Source: Alphaproteobacteria bacterium (GTDB lineage Bacteria; Pseudomonadota; Alphaproteobacteria; Caulobacterales; Caulobacteraceae). Taken from it: a stretch of DNA of 64,000 nt. Below, piece after piece: positions 27,673 to 36,528 of this stretch (position 1 is its first letter; each line of letters opens with the position of its first letter). The position numbers and the translations under genes are program-made. The DNA is taken from positions 62,001-126,000 of the forward strand of contig JANYET010000074.1 in assembly GCA_025359785.1 (NCBI GenBank), written 5' to 3'. The notes below the pieces were generated by a model, which was not told where the DNA came from, did no database searches, and worked only from the letters and a program-made list of their open reading frames with translations.

Positions 27673-28215
27673 ATGATCCTGCTTCTCAACGGCGCGTTCG
27701 GCGTGGGGAAAACGACCGTCGCCCGGCTGCTTGTCGCCAGGATTGAGGGCGCGGTTATCTATGATCCCGAGTCCTGGGGCTATCTGCTGCAGCAGTTACC
27801 GCCGTGGATTCTGGGGCGAGCCAACCGTCTGGAGGACTATCAGGACCTTGGGTTGTGGAGACAGATGATCGCCCGCGGCATCAGGCGAAGGCACCGGACG
27901 GCAAGTCCGGTGATCGTGCCCATGGCCTTCACCGACGCAACCTACTTCACTGAGTTGACCAAGGCCTTGGCGACGGAAGCGCAGGTCGAGGCGCTATGTC
28001 TGGTCGCGCCTATCGAGATTGTCACAGAGCGGCTTGAAAGGCGGGCTCAACTCGCCGGAAGATCGGTCAGTGAATTCGAGCGCCGTCGATCGAGGGAATG
28101 TGTCGCCGCCCACTTCAGCCCAGTCTTCGGCCGGGCGGTGGATGCGACCAGAGTAGCGGGCCAGGTGGCCGGGGAAATCGCCGACTTCCTTCGACGCGCC
28201 GATGCGGCGGCCTGA
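27673..28215 (+). CDS. TmrB-like P-loop ATP-binding protein
   Basis: 180 residues. Walker A is LLNGAFGVGKTT (4-15), followed by VIYDPESWGYLLQ, LGLWRQM and VIVPMAFTDATYFTEL. The order and sequence of these blocks match Bacillus TmrB, a tunicamycin-resistance ATP-binding protein (INGAFGSGKT, YDPE, PLWR, IVPMT). A role in resistance to a nucleoside or nucleotide-sugar-like compound is an inference. It is AT-richer than its neighbours in places and followed by the dispersed repeat copy B, so it may be acquired. Confidence 0.7.
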   Translation: MILLLNGAFGVGKTTVARLLVARIEGAVIYDPESWGYLLQQLPPWILGRANRLEDYQDLGLWRQMIARGIRRRHRTASPVIVPMAFTDATYFTELTKALATEAQVEALCLVAPIEIVTERLERRAQLAGRSVSEFERRRSRECVAAHFSPVFGRAVDATRVAGQVAGEIADFLRRADAAA

Positions 28216-28303
28216 CGTCCGCAACGGGTGCGGAGCGGTCTCCGGAGGATTGCGCGGTCGGGCACAACGGTGTCGCCGTGGCGGGCGGGGGCGGCCTTTA
28301 AGA

Positions 28304-28455
28304 TTCAACCACGAACCCACACGAAAACCACGAACGCGGCCTGCCGGTTGAGACGCCGTTCGCCAGGATTTCCTGGTTCGGCGCAAACGTGAACTGGCCT
28401 GCGGCCGGGTGGCATCTCGAGCGCGTTCGTGGCGTTCGTGTGGGTTCTTGGTTTT
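28304..28455. repeat. Dispersed CCACGAACG-type inverted repeat, copy B
   Basis: The left end TTCAACCACGAACCCACACG continues to CCACGAACGCG. The right end is CGCGTTCGTGGCGTTCGTGT then GGGTTCTTGG. The ends match as inverted copies at about 28 of 31 positions. It shares the end pattern with copy A (15873-16016). Located between the TmrB-like gene and the rpoH stop, where it may act as a bidirectional terminator. Confidence 0.75.
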
Positions 28456-28486
28456 CTTCTCTTTGGACCCCGTCTCCGGTCGGGCG

Positions 28487-29374
28487 TCAGGCGTCGACGA
28501 GGTTGCGGTCGAGGGCTGCGGCCTTCATCGATTTCTGGAGCTTTTCGAACGCGCGGACCTCGATCTGGCGAACCCGCTCGCGGCTGACGCCATACTGCGA
28601 GGCGAGTGCTTCCAGGGTGGTCGGTTCGTCCTTCAGCCGGCGCTCGGTCAGGATGTGACGCTCGCGGTCGGTGAGTTCGGTCATGGCCTCCTCGAGGAGG
28701 CTCATGCGGATCGACTTCTCCTGGTTGTCGGCGACCACCGTCTCCTGGCTGGGGGTCTTGTCGTCGACCAGCCAGTCCTGCCATTCGCTTTCCGAGTCGG
28801 CGCGCATCGGCGAGTTCAGCGAGGCATCGCCGCCCGACAGGCGGCGGTTCATCGAGATGACTTCCTCGTTGAGCACACCCAGCTTGGTGGCGATGACGCT
28901 GACCTGATCGGGATGCATGTCGCCTTCCTGCAGGGCCGAGATCTCGCTCTTGGCCTTCCGCAGGTTGAAGAACAGCTTCTTCTGAGCCGCCGTCGTGCCC
29001 ATCTTCACCAGGCTCCACGAGCGCAGGATATATTCCTGGATCGAGGCGCGGATCCACCACATGGCGTAGGTGGCCAGGCGGAAGCCCTTGTCGGGATCGA
29101 ACTTCTTGACCGCCTGCATCAGGCCGACGTTGCCCTCGGAGATCACCTCCCCGATCGGCAGGCCGTAGCCGCGGTAGCCCATGGCGATCTTGGCCACGAG
29201 GCGCAGGTGGCTGGTGACGAGCTGGTGGGCGGCGTCGGGGTCCTCATGCTCCTGCCAGCGCTTGGCGAGCATGAATTCCTGGTCTTTCGCCAGCATCGGA
29301 AACTTGCGGATCTCGGACAGGTAGCGGCTGAGACCGCCGTCCGGCGACATCACGGAAAGGGCGCTTGCGGCCAT
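28487..29374 (-). CDS. rpoH: RNA polymerase sigma factor RpoH (sigma-32)
   Basis: 295 residues. Region 2 includes LRLVAKIAMGYRGYGLPIGE and FRLATYAMWWIRASIQEYIL. The RpoH-specific box QKKLFFNLRK is intact (about 131-140), and region 4 ends with ASQYGVSRERVRQIEVRAFE. Directs heat-shock genes. It follows rluD on the same strand after a 250-base gap that should hold its promoters. The leader contains GAGGGG as ribosome-binding site just before ATG. Confidence 0.97.
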   Translation of the reverse strand: MAASALSVMSPDGGLSRYLSEIRKFPMLAKDQEFMLAKRWQEHEDPDAAHQLVTSHLRLVAKIAMGYRGYGLPIGEVISEGNVGLMQAVKKFDPDKGFRLATYAMWWIRASIQEYILRSWSLVKMGTTAAQKKLFFNLRKAKSEISALQEGDMHPDQVSVIATKLGVLNEEVISMNRRLSGGDASLNSPMRADSESEWQDWLVDDKTPSQETVVADNQEKSIRMSLLEEAMTELTDRERHILTERRLKDEPTTLEALASQYGVSRERVRQIEVRAFEKLQKSMKAAALDRNLVDA

Positions 29375-29508
29375 GGTGGTATCCCCTCAATTCCTGGACG
29401 TCCGGTCCGCCGCGCGAGCATCGCGCACAAGGTCCGTCCGCCCCCCTCAACCTCTCAGATATGTATGAGGTTGCAGTTGCGGAAGACCCCGGCGGTAAAG
29501 CCGGAAAT

Positions 29509-29529
29509 GTCCTACTGCGTTAGTGGGAC
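29509..29529. terminator. Weak hairpin between rluD and rpoH
   Basis: GTCCTACT (29509-29516) pairs with AGTGGGAC (29522-29529) with one mismatch; a second small stem CCGGC..GCCGG lies nearby. Neither strand has a clear U-run after it, so a terminator is only a possibility. The remaining gap 29375-29508 should hold the rpoH promoter; I see no convincing sigma-32 box. Confidence 0.25.
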
Positions 29530-29626
29530 TTTCTAGCGCCGGATGGTGGCGCCTTCAAGGCGATGGTTTCTCACAACCGGCGCAGCAAAGCTCACGAAGC
29601 GCGCCGCGCCATCGGCGCCCGACCGA

Positions 29627-30661
29627 TCAGAGCTTCGCCAGCAACGCCTCCAGCGCCGCCATGTCGGGGGGCAGGGGGCTCTCGAAGCGCAGGGTGTCGC
29701 CGGTGACCGGGTGGACGAAACCCAGCACCGCGGCGTGCAGGGCCTGGCGCTTCAGGCCCGCCTCGGCGATCAGCGCGCGGACCACCAGGGCGGGCGGGCC
29801 GGAGCCATAGGCCGGGTCGCCCAGGCAGGGCGCGCCGACCGAGGCCAGGTGCACGCGGATCTGGTGGGTGCGGCCGGTCTCCAGCGTGCAGGTGACGCGG
29901 GCGGCGAGCGGCTTTTCGGCCGGGCCGAAGGCGCGTTCGGTGACGTAGTGCGTGATGGCGTGGCGCCCGCCGCTGCGCACCAGGGCCATCTTCTTGCGGT
30001 CGGAGGTGGAGCGCGCGATGGCGCCCTCGATGGTCCCCCTCGCGAGGCCGCCGAACTTGCTCTGCGGCGCGCCGCGGGTGAGCGCCACATAGACCCGGTC
30101 GATGTCGTGGGCGGCGAACAGGGCCGACAGGCCGTGGTGCGCGGCGTCGGTCTTGGCGACCACGACGATGCCGGAGGTGTCCTTGTCGATGCGGTGGACA
30201 ATACCGGGCCGGGCGACCCCGCCGATGCCGGAGAGGCTGGCGCCGGCGTGGTGCAGCAAGGCGTTGACCAGGGTGCCGGTCTCGCTGCCGGGCGCCGGGT
30301 GGACGGCCATGCCGGCCGGCTTGTCGACGACGATCAGGTGGGCGTCCTCGAACAGCACCCGCAGCGGAATGGCCTCCGGCGCGGGCTCGGCGGCGATGGC
30401 CGGCGGGATCTCCAGGCGGTAGTCGCCGGGCTGCGCCTTGCCCGAGGCGTCGGTGACCGGCGCTCCGTCGCGGGTGATCTGGCCCTGGGCCATCAGCGCC
30501 TGGACGCGGCCGCGCGACATCCCCGACAGCAGGTCGGCCAGCACCTTGTCGATGCGGCCGCCGGCCTGGTCGGGGCTCACCGTGACGACGCGAACCGTGA
30601 AGGCCGCGTCCTCGTCGACCTCGGGATCAGACGCATTGAGGTCCGGCGCGTCGGAAGCCAT
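29627..30661 (-). CDS. rluD: 23S rRNA pseudouridine synthase RluD
   Basis: 344 residues. N-terminal S4 domain (about 30-90: GGRIDKVLADLLSGMSRGRV) and RluA-type catalytic domain with HRIDKDTSGIVVVAKTD (catalytic Asp) and TCTLETGRTHQIRVHLASVG. Expected to modify helix 69 of 23S rRNA. Its ATG overlaps the stop of the ferritin-like gene (TAATG), so the two are translationally coupled. Confidence 0.93.
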   Translation of the reverse strand: MASDAPDLNASDPEVDEDAAFTVRVVTVSPDQAGGRIDKVLADLLSGMSRGRVQALMAQGQITRDGAPVTDASGKAQPGDYRLEIPPAIAAEPAPEAIPLRVLFEDAHLIVVDKPAGMAVHPAPGSETGTLVNALLHHAGASLSGIGGVARPGIVHRIDKDTSGIVVVAKTDAAHHGLSALFAAHDIDRVYVALTRGAPQSKFGGLARGTIEGAIARSTSDRKKMALVRSGGRHAITHYVTERAFGPAEKPLAARVTCTLETGRTHQIRVHLASVGAPCLGDPAYGSGPPALVVRALIAEAGLKRQALHAAVLGFVHPVTGDTLRFESPLPPDMAALEALLAKL

Positions 30662-30969
30662 TACTTGCCCTTGGCGTCCTCTTCATGGCCGGTGATCGAG
30701 CCCGTCTTGAAGAGATATTCGGTGAGCTGCTCGTTGGCCTCGGCGTCGTTGCGGCGGATCCATTCGAGGACCATGGCGGCGTGCTCCAGCTCCTCGCGGG
30801 CGTTGTGGCGCAGGATCGCCTCCAGCGTCGGGTCGTCGCAGTCGTCGGCGCGCTGGCGATACCAGTCGACGGCCTCGAACTCCTCGATCAGCGAGGTGAT
30901 CGCGTAGTGCAGGTTGAGCGTCTTGCCCTTGAGCTTTTCGCGCGGAACGTGGAGGCCTTCGCTGGACAC
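30661..30969 (-). CDS. Encapsulated-ferritin-like (EncFtn) protein
   Basis: 102 residues. Closely matches the EncFtn half-ferritin family: ITSLIEEFEAVDWYRQRADD and ILRHNAREELEHAAMVLEWI with RRNDAE. Ferroxidase residues equivalent to Glu32, Trp38, Tyr39, Glu62 and His65 of the Rhodospirillum protein are present as Glu30, Trp36, Tyr37, Glu60 and His63. The C-terminus TGSITGHEEDAKGK resembles an encapsulin-targeting peptide (GSL-type core). No encapsulin shell gene is adjacent; it is instead coupled to rluD. It would oxidise Fe(II), probably as a decamer inside a shell encoded elsewhere. Confidence 0.85.
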   Translation of the reverse strand: MSSEGLHVPREKLKGKTLNLHYAITSLIEEFEAVDWYRQRADDCDDPTLEAILRHNAREELEHAAMVLEWIRRNDAEANEQLTEYLFKTGSITGHEEDAKGK

Positions 30970-31034
30970 GGATCATCCTCTTGCTGTGTTACTCTTGCGT
31001 TCAATACGTGAGTGCGAGGCCGGGGGCGAGACAG

Positions 31035-32693
31035 ATGCGAGTGGACAGGCGCAGGGCGCTGGTCCTGCTGGGGTTGGGGGCCACGGCGCCCGCGACAACG
31101 GCGGCGGCCAAGAGCGAGGTTTCCTTTCAGCATGGGGTCGGCTCTGGCGACCCGCTGCAGGACCGGGTGCTGCTGTGGACGCGGATCACCCAGCGGGGCG
31201 GCGACGACATCGCCTATCGCTGGCGGCTGGACCCCGTGGACCGCAAGGGTGGCGGCAAGCGGGGCGAGGGCGTCACCGGCTCGGACCGCGACTTCACGGT
31301 CAAGGTGGATGTGACCAACCTCGAACCGGGGCGCGCCTACAGCTTCCAGTTCGAGGCCGGCGGGGTGAAGTCACCGGTCGGCCGGACCGCGACCCTGCCC
31401 GACGGGCCGACCAAGGACGTGGTGCTGGCGGTCTGCACCTGTGCGCTCTACCCGAACGGTTATTTCAACGCCTATGGGGCGATCGCCAGACTGCGGCGCG
31501 TCGACGCCGTGGTGCATCTGGGCGACTACATCTACGAATATGGCGGTCCGGTCTCCTACGGCATGGACTCCGCCGTGGCCGGCGAGCGGCCCCACGATCC
31601 GAACCATGAGTGCGTGAGCCTGGCGGACTATCGGCGGCGTCACGCCCAGTACAAGACCGACCCCCAGCTGCAGGCGGCGCACGCGCGCGCGCCGTGGATC
31701 GTCGTCTGGGACGATCACGAGACGGCCAACGACAGCTGGATGGGCGGGGCGGAGAACCACCAGCCGGCCAGCGAGGGCGACTGGAACCTCCGCAAGGCCG
31801 CGGCGATCAAGGCCTATTACGAATGGATGCCGATCCGCGAGCCGGTGGGCGGCGGCTTCGCGATCAATCGCAGCTTCGACTTCGGCGATGTCGCCAGCCT
31901 GTTCATGCTGGAGACCCGGCTGACCGCCCGCGACCACCAGCTCTATCCGGACAAGGAGATGCCGGCCGAGCCGACGCCGGCGGATGTCGCGGCCTGGCGC
32001 AAGCGGCTGGACGACCCGGCGCGCAAGATGATGTCGGCGAGCCAGGAAGCCTGGCTGGGCCACGGCCTGGCGGCCTCGGTGAAGGCCGGGACGCCCTGGC
32101 AGGTGATCGGCAACGAGGTGGTGATGGCCAGGCTGTTCACCCCACCGATCCACAAATACATGAGCGCCGAGGCCTATGCCGCGGCCAAGAGCCAGCTCAG
32201 CCACGCCGGCGCCAACCGGCTGGCGAGGATCGAGGCCAACGCGGCGCTGGGCCTGCCCTGGGGCGCGGACATGTGGGATGGCTATCCCGCCGACCGGCAG
32301 CGCTTCTACGGCCTGGTGGAAAAGGCGCGAGCCAACTGCATCGTGGTCTCCGGCGACAGCCACGCGTTCTGGGCCAACGAGCTCTACGACGCCGAGACCG
32401 GCGGCAAGCGGGTGGCCGTCGAGTTCGGCACGGCCGGGATCACCAGCCCTGGACCCGGCGAAAGCCTGCCGCGGATTCCGCTGGGCGAGGTGTTCGACAA
32501 GCACAACCGCGAGGTCCTCTACAACAACCAGACGGCCCACGGCTTCCTGCTGCTGACGTTGACCCATGCGGCGGCGACGGGGGAGCTGATCGCGGTCTCA
32601 TCGATCCGGGACAAGGCCTTCACCAGCAAGGCCATCGCGACCTATCGCGCGACGCCGGGGGCCACGGGCGTGTCAGGGCTGAAGGCGGTTTAG
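31035..32693 (+). CDS. PhoD-family alkaline phosphatase/phosphodiesterase
   Basis: 552 residues from MRVDRRRALVLLGLG, a Tat-type signal (RRRALVLL); 18 codons upstream in the frame are rejected. N-terminal PhoD domain GVGSGDPLQDRVLLWTRIT and metallophosphatase motifs HLGDYIYEYGG, WDDHETANDSWMGGAENH and VVSGDSHAFWANEL. Exported folded with Ca/Fe, it releases phosphate from esters. It is divergent from the EncFtn gene with only 65 bases between; no Pho box is visible. Confidence 0.93.
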   Translation: MRVDRRRALVLLGLGATAPATTAAAKSEVSFQHGVGSGDPLQDRVLLWTRITQRGGDDIAYRWRLDPVDRKGGGKRGEGVTGSDRDFTVKVDVTNLEPGRAYSFQFEAGGVKSPVGRTATLPDGPTKDVVLAVCTCALYPNGYFNAYGAIARLRRVDAVVHLGDYIYEYGGPVSYGMDSAVAGERPHDPNHECVSLADYRRRHAQYKTDPQLQAAHARAPWIVVWDDHETANDSWMGGAENHQPASEGDWNLRKAAAIKAYYEWMPIREPVGGGFAINRSFDFGDVASLFMLETRLTARDHQLYPDKEMPAEPTPADVAAWRKRLDDPARKMMSASQEAWLGHGLAASVKAGTPWQVIGNEVVMARLFTPPIHKYMSAEAYAAAKSQLSHAGANRLARIEANAALGLPWGADMWDGYPADRQRFYGLVEKARANCIVVSGDSHAFWANELYDAETGGKRVAVEFGTAGITSPGPGESLPRIPLGEVFDKHNREVLYNNQTAHGFLLLTLTHAAATGELIAVSSIRDKAFTSKAIATYRATPGATGVSGLKAV

Positions 32694-33322
32694 CGCCGGC
32701 TCAGCGCCAGGCGCAGGCCGAAGCCCAGGAAAACCACGCCGGTCACCCGGTCGAGCCAGCGGACCACCGCCGGACGTTTCAGCACGCCGGCGATGGGCCG
32801 GGTGGCGCCGATCAGGCAGGCTGACCAGGCCAGGCCCAGGCCCGCGTGGATCGCCGCCAGCAGGAAGATGAAGGGCGCGGGCGCGACGCCGGCCGGCAGG
32901 AACTGCGGCAGGAACGAGATGTAGAAGACCCCGACCTTGGGGTTCAGCAGATTGGTCAACAGGCCGCGACGCATCCAGGCGACGTCGCCGCCGGCCGCCC
33001 TGACGGTTGGGGCCATGGCCACCTCGAAGGTCTGGCGTGGCCGGAAAAGCAGGCCCAGACCCAGCCAGACGAGATAGGCCGTGCCGGCCCACTTCAGGAC
33101 CGTGAAGGCCAGGCTCGAGGCGCTGAGCAGGGCGCCCAGGCCCAGGGCGACCGCCGCGCCCCAGACCAGGCAGCCGGTGACGACGCCCACGGCGGCGAGG
33201 CCCGCGCGCCTGGTTCCCTCGACGGCGGCGGTGCGCAGGATCAGCGCGGTGTCGAGGCCGGGGGTCAGCGTCAGCAGGCCCGCCGCCACGACATAGGCGG
33301 CCAGCGCCTGGACAATGCTCAT
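32690..33322 (-). CDS. LysE/RhtB-family amino acid exporter
   Basis: 210 residues, six membrane segments. The family motif [14 protein letters not shown] is at about 18-31, and [20 protein letters not shown] at about 124-143. Substrate (amino acid or homoserine lactone) unknown. Last gene of an esterase-hisI-lysE operon with 4-base overlaps. Its end overlaps the convergent phoD gene by 4 bases. Confidence 0.9.
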   Translation of the reverse strand: MSIVQALAAYVVAAGLLTLTPGLDTALILRTAAVEGTRRAGLAAVGVVTGCLVWGAAVALGLGALLSASSLAFTVLKWAGTAYLVWLGLGLLFRPRQTFEVAMAPTVRAAGGDVAWMRRGLLTNLLNPKVGVFYISFLPQFLPAGVAPAPFIFLLAAIHAGLGLAWSACLIGATRPIAGVLKRPAVVRWLDRVTGVVFLGFGLRLALSRR

Positions 33323-33711
33323 GGCCGCTCGACCAAGTTTCCGTCCTCGATCACGCGATAGAAGCAGGACCGCGCGCCGGTGTGGCAGGCGCCGCCGTCG
33401 CCCTGCGGCCGGACCTTCAGCCAGACGCAGTCCTGGTCGCAGTCGATGCGGATTTCCACGACGCTCTGGATCTGGCCGCTGGTCGCGCCCTTGTGCCAGA
33501 GCGCGTTGCGGCTGCGCGAGAAGTAATGGGCCTCGCCGGTGTCCAGGGTCAGGCTGAGCGCCTCGGCGTTCATCCAGGCGAACATCAGCACCTCGCCGGT
33601 GTCGGCATGGGTAGCGATCGCCGCGATCAGGCCGGTCGCGTCGAAACGAGGCGAAAGCGTCGCGCCGTGTTCAAGGGCGTGCTTGTCGGGGGCGGTGGGA
33701 AATCCGGTCAC
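33319..33711 (-). CDS. hisI: Phosphoribosyl-AMP cyclohydrolase
   Basis: 130 residues. Histidine biosynthesis step 3. The signatures [37 protein letters not shown], and the metal-binding [12 protein letters not shown] and [13 protein letters not shown] (Cys residues for zinc) are all present. A stand-alone HisI without HisE. Unusual context: it sits between an esterase and a LysE exporter, overlapping both by 4 bases. Confidence 0.96.
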   Translation of the reverse strand: MTGFPTAPDKHALEHGATLSPRFDATGLIAAIATHADTGEVLMFAWMNAEALSLTLDTGEAHYFSRSRNALWHKGATSGQIQSVVEIRIDCDQDCVWLKVRPQGDGGACHTGARSCFYRVIEDGNLVERP

Positions 33712-34760
33712 GGCTTCAACGCCTGGCGCTTCGCGGCGAAGTTGACGCCTCGGCCGACGGCGGCCTGCTCGACGCTGCCGTGGGTCTCATCGGCGAAGAC
33801 CACGCTCTGGACCTCGTAGCCTCGGCCGCCCTTCAGCGCCTTGAGCCGCGCGCCAAGTTCGACCGCGTTGTCCACCATGCGAGCGGACCTGACCATCGCG
33901 TCAACCTCGTCCTGCTTCATCGGGAATCCGGGGGTAACCGGCGTCGGCGTCTGCTCCAGGCCGCCAACGGTGATCAGCACCCGGGGCGCGACGTTGCCCG
34001 AGGTCACCTTGGCCGAAAAGGCCGCTTCGTCGGCCAGGATCGAGCGGTCGTTCCACCAGATCGAGGGGCTGGCGGCGATGAAACTGCGGAAGGCGGCGGG
34101 CTCGGTGAACAGCGCGCGCAGCACCGCCAGACCCCCCAGCGAATGGCCATAGAGCGCCTCGTTGGCGGTGTTTACCGGCAGCAGGGCGTGGACCTTGGGT
34201 TTGATCTCGGTCTCGATCACTTTCAGGAAGGCGTCCGCGCCACCAACCGCGAGCTTGCTCATTCCGGGAGACTTCTGGGCAGCCATGAAGGCGGCGGCCG
34301 TGGGCGGCGTGAGGTCCAGGGTGCGGGTCGCCTGAATGGCGGGCGCGATCTGCAGCAAGGACACCTCACCGGTCGCCGACACCGGCGTCTTCAGGGTCTT
34401 GGCGATGAACTGGGCGTCGTCGAACGGGTAGCTGATGGCGACCACGATGAGGTTTAGACCCGTGCCACGCTGGGCATCCGTGGCGCTGCCGAAATAGGCG
34501 CCGCCGTCGAGCACATAGATCACCGGATAGCCGCCCGGGGGCGCCGGCGTGGTGGGCAGCGCGATGAGCAGGGAATAGCTCTGGCCGTTCACCTGCGAGG
34601 TGAAGTCGATCCTTCGGCTCAGGGGAACCGAGACCTCGGAAAGCCCGATGCCGCGATGCGGCGCGGGCTGCTGCGCCGCAGCGCCCTGCTCCAAGGCCGC
34701 GCTGGCCGGCGCCGCGCTCAGCAGTAGGGCCGCTAGGAGGCCGATCGAGTGGGCGCGCAT
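33708..34760 (-). CDS. Secreted alpha/beta hydrolase, Fes/IroE-type esterase
   Basis: 350 residues from [20 protein letters not shown], a signal peptide; 20 upstream codons are rejected. The nucleophile elbow is [32 protein letters not shown] and the terminal FADETHGS (catalytic His) match the enterochelin-esterase-like COG2819 family. Probably hydrolyses siderophore or other esters in the periplasm; the substrate is unknown. Promoter-proximal gene of the operon with hisI and lysE. Confidence 0.87.
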   Translation of the reverse strand: MRAHSIGLLAALLLSAAPASAALEQGAAAQQPAPHRGIGLSEVSVPLSRRIDFTSQVNGQSYSLLIALPTTPAPPGGYPVIYVLDGGAYFGSATDAQRGTGLNLIVVAISYPFDDAQFIAKTLKTPVSATGEVSLLQIAPAIQATRTLDLTPPTAAAFMAAQKSPGMSKLAVGGADAFLKVIETEIKPKVHALLPVNTANEALYGHSLGGLAVLRALFTEPAAFRSFIAASPSIWWNDRSILADEAAFSAKVTSGNVAPRVLITVGGLEQTPTPVTPGFPMKQDEVDAMVRSARMVDNAVELGARLKALKGGRGYEVQSVVFADETHGSVEQAAVGRGVNFAAKRQALKP

Positions 34761-34854
34761 GTGCGTGGCTCCGTTAGGGGAGAGGCTGGCGAATAACCTG
34801 TTATGGCGCCGCTTGCCCAAGCCGCGCTAGCCTGACGGCCATGGGTCTGTTCCC

Positions 34855-35136
34855 TTGAGCCTCAATGACCGTATCAAAGGTCAGGTCTTGGCCCTGGACG
34901 CCAGGGTGCGGCCCTGGGCGCGGCGTTCGCGCCTTCGCGCCTTTGCCTATGAGTTCCTGCTGTTCGGGCTGAAGCAGGCCTGGGCGTGCCTGTTCGGGGC
35001 CGCGATGCTGGCGATGATCGTCGCCACGCATTTCTGGTGGCCGGCGCAGGCGCCGCTCGCGCGCTACGACGCCTTGGTGCTGGGCGCCGTGGCGATCCAG
35101 GCCCTGCTGCTGGCCACGAAGCTGGAGCGCTGGTAG
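34855..35136 (+). pseudogene. DUF817 (YoaT-like) membrane protein, N-terminal part
   Basis: 93 codons from a TTG ([20 protein letters not shown]) to an in-frame amber TAG at 35134-35136. The frame continues without shift into the next ORF as part of the same family: [33 protein letters not shown] aligns with YoaT LETRDELKVITLFHLIG. A single base change can explain the stop. Two membrane segments lie in this part. Either a recent pseudogene or a split gene read as two pieces. Confidence 0.65.
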
Positions 35137-35145
35137 GAGGCCGCG

Positions 35146-35733
35146 GTGATCGCCATCTTCCACGTGGTCGGCACCGGCATGGAGATTTTCAAGACCGCCC
35201 ATGGTTCGTGGATCTATCCGGAGGCGAACCTGTTGCGGATCGGCGGCGTGCCGCTGTTCTCGGGCTTCATGTACGGCGCCATCGGCTCCTACATCGCCCG
35301 CGCCATCCGGCTGTTCGAGATCCGCTTCATCCGCTGGCCGCCACACTGGGCGCCGTGGCTGCTGGCGGTGGCCAGCTACGTCAACTTCTTCAGCCATCAC
35401 TACGTCGTCGATATCCGCTGGGGGCTCTACGCGGCCTCTGGCCTGATGTTCTGGCGGTCCTGGTTCACCTTCACCCCGGACCGGACGGTCCGGCGCATGC
35501 CGGTGCTGCTGGGCTTGATCCTGGTGGCGCTGTTCATCTGGTTCGCCGAGAACATCGGCACCTTCACCAGCGCCTGGATCTATCCGAGCCAGCGGCACGG
35601 CTGGGCGCTCGTGCCGATCGGCAAGCTCGGCGCCTGGTATCTGCTGATCCTGCTGAGCTTCGTCCTGGTGACCCTCATCCACCCGCCGCGCGCGCCAGGT
35701 GAAGGCAAGCCGACCAACCCGCTGGCGGGTTAG
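35146..35733 (+). CDS. DUF817 (YoaT-like) membrane protein, C-terminal part
   Basis: 195 codons from GTG 35146. The bases just before it, AGGAGG at 35135-35140, form a perfect ribosome-binding site that partly consists of the amber codon that ends the first part. The body contains GTGMEIFKTAHGSWIYPEAN, PLFSGFMYGAIGSYIARAIR, YVNFFSHHYVVDIRW and FIWFAENIGTFTSAWIYP, highly conserved in DUF817. About six membrane segments. Function unknown. May be made as a separate polypeptide. Confidence 0.65.
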   Translation: MIAIFHVVGTGMEIFKTAHGSWIYPEANLLRIGGVPLFSGFMYGAIGSYIARAIRLFEIRFIRWPPHWAPWLLAVASYVNFFSHHYVVDIRWGLYAASGLMFWRSWFTFTPDRTVRRMPVLLGLILVALFIWFAENIGTFTSAWIYPSQRHGWALVPIGKLGAWYLLILLSFVLVTLIHPPRAPGEGKPTNPLAG

Positions 35734-35790
35734 CGCGAGACCCTTCTCTCCAGGGCCTTCTCTCTGGCGCCGATGGGATAATACGATAAA

Positions 35791-35805
35791 CTCGAATAAT
35801 TCGAG
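35791..35805. promoter_or_regulatory. Palindromic operator of toxin-antitoxin operon
   Basis: CTCGAATAATTCGAG has perfect 6-base arms about a TAA centre, 15 bases before the antitoxin ATG. It overlaps an AT-rich promoter-like stretch (GATAATACGATAAA). Phd/YefM antitoxins bind such sites to autoregulate. Confidence 0.55.
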
Positions 35806-35819
35806 CGGAATCCATTCTC

Positions 35820-36086
35820 ATGCCGAAGCTCACCGTCTCCTCGGGCGATTTCCTGAAGGCCTATGGGCGGATCAGCGAGACGGCGCTGCGCGAGCCGGTA
35901 TCGATCACCAGCCACGGCCGTGAACGGCTCGTGCTGCTGTCCGCCGATGAATATCGGCGGCTGAAGGCCAACGACCGCGCGCCGCTTTATCCCTGGGAAC
36001 TCAGTGATGAGGCCTTGCGCGCTCTGCAGGTCGCCGAGGCGCCGCCGGAGGCCACGGCGTTCGATCACGAAATGACCCCCAAGTAG
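35820..36086 (+). CDS. Phd/YefM-family antitoxin
   Basis: 88 residues. N-terminal MPKLTVSSGDFLKAYGRISE and VSITSHGRERLVLLSADEYR match the Phd/YefM fold that binds DNA and neutralises a toxin with its C-terminal tail. Three bases separate it from the PemK-like gene. Confidence 0.82.
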   Translation: MPKLTVSSGDFLKAYGRISETALREPVSITSHGRERLVLLSADEYRRLKANDRAPLYPWELSDEALRALQVAEAPPEATAFDHEMTPK

Positions 36087-36089
36087 CCG

Positions 36090-36524
36090 GTGGCGCTGCC
36101 CGACCCGACGCCGGGCCTGGTGATCGGCTATGCCTATCTGTGGCGCGACGAGGCGCGGCGGGGCCTGGAAGAAGGCCGCAAGGATCGCCCCTGCGTGATC
36201 ATCCTGTCTGTCCGCACCGTGGAGGGACGAACCGTCGTCACCGTCGCCCCCGTCACGCATGCGCCGCCTGAGCGAGCGGAGTTGGCGGTCGAAATTCCCG
36301 CCGCGACCAAGCGACGTCTCGGTCTGGACGACGGCCGTTCGTGGATCGTCGCGAGTGACCTCAATCAGTTCATCTGGCCCGGTAGCGACCTGCGTCCCGT
36401 CTCAAGGGGTGCGCGGCGCTTCGATCATGGCCTTTTGCCCGCGGCGTTGTTTCGCGAGGTTCGTGAGCGGGTGCTGGCGCTGGCCAGGGCGGGACGGGCC
36501 GCACTCACTGCGCGAGGAGACTGA
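36090..36524 (+). CDS. PemK/MazF-like toxin
   Basis: 144 residues from a GTG. GLVIGYAYLWRDEARRGLEE, GRKDRPCVIILS and VTVAPVTHAPP match the MazF/PemK barrel, whose members are mRNA interferases. The usual partner class for Phd is Doc or others; a PemK-like toxin with a Phd-like antitoxin is a hybrid module. Last four bases before the convergent folE end. Activity not provable here. Confidence 0.72.
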   Translation: MALPDPTPGLVIGYAYLWRDEARRGLEEGRKDRPCVIILSVRTVEGRTVVTVAPVTHAPPERAELAVEIPAATKRRLGLDDGRSWIVASDLNQFIWPGSDLRPVSRGARRFDHGLLPAALFREVRERVLALARAGRAALTARGD

Positions 36525-36528
36525 ACAC

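Noticed and set aside
30970..31034. Pho box before the phoD gene
   Set aside because: No CTGTCAT-like direct repeats can be seen in the 65-base divergent region.
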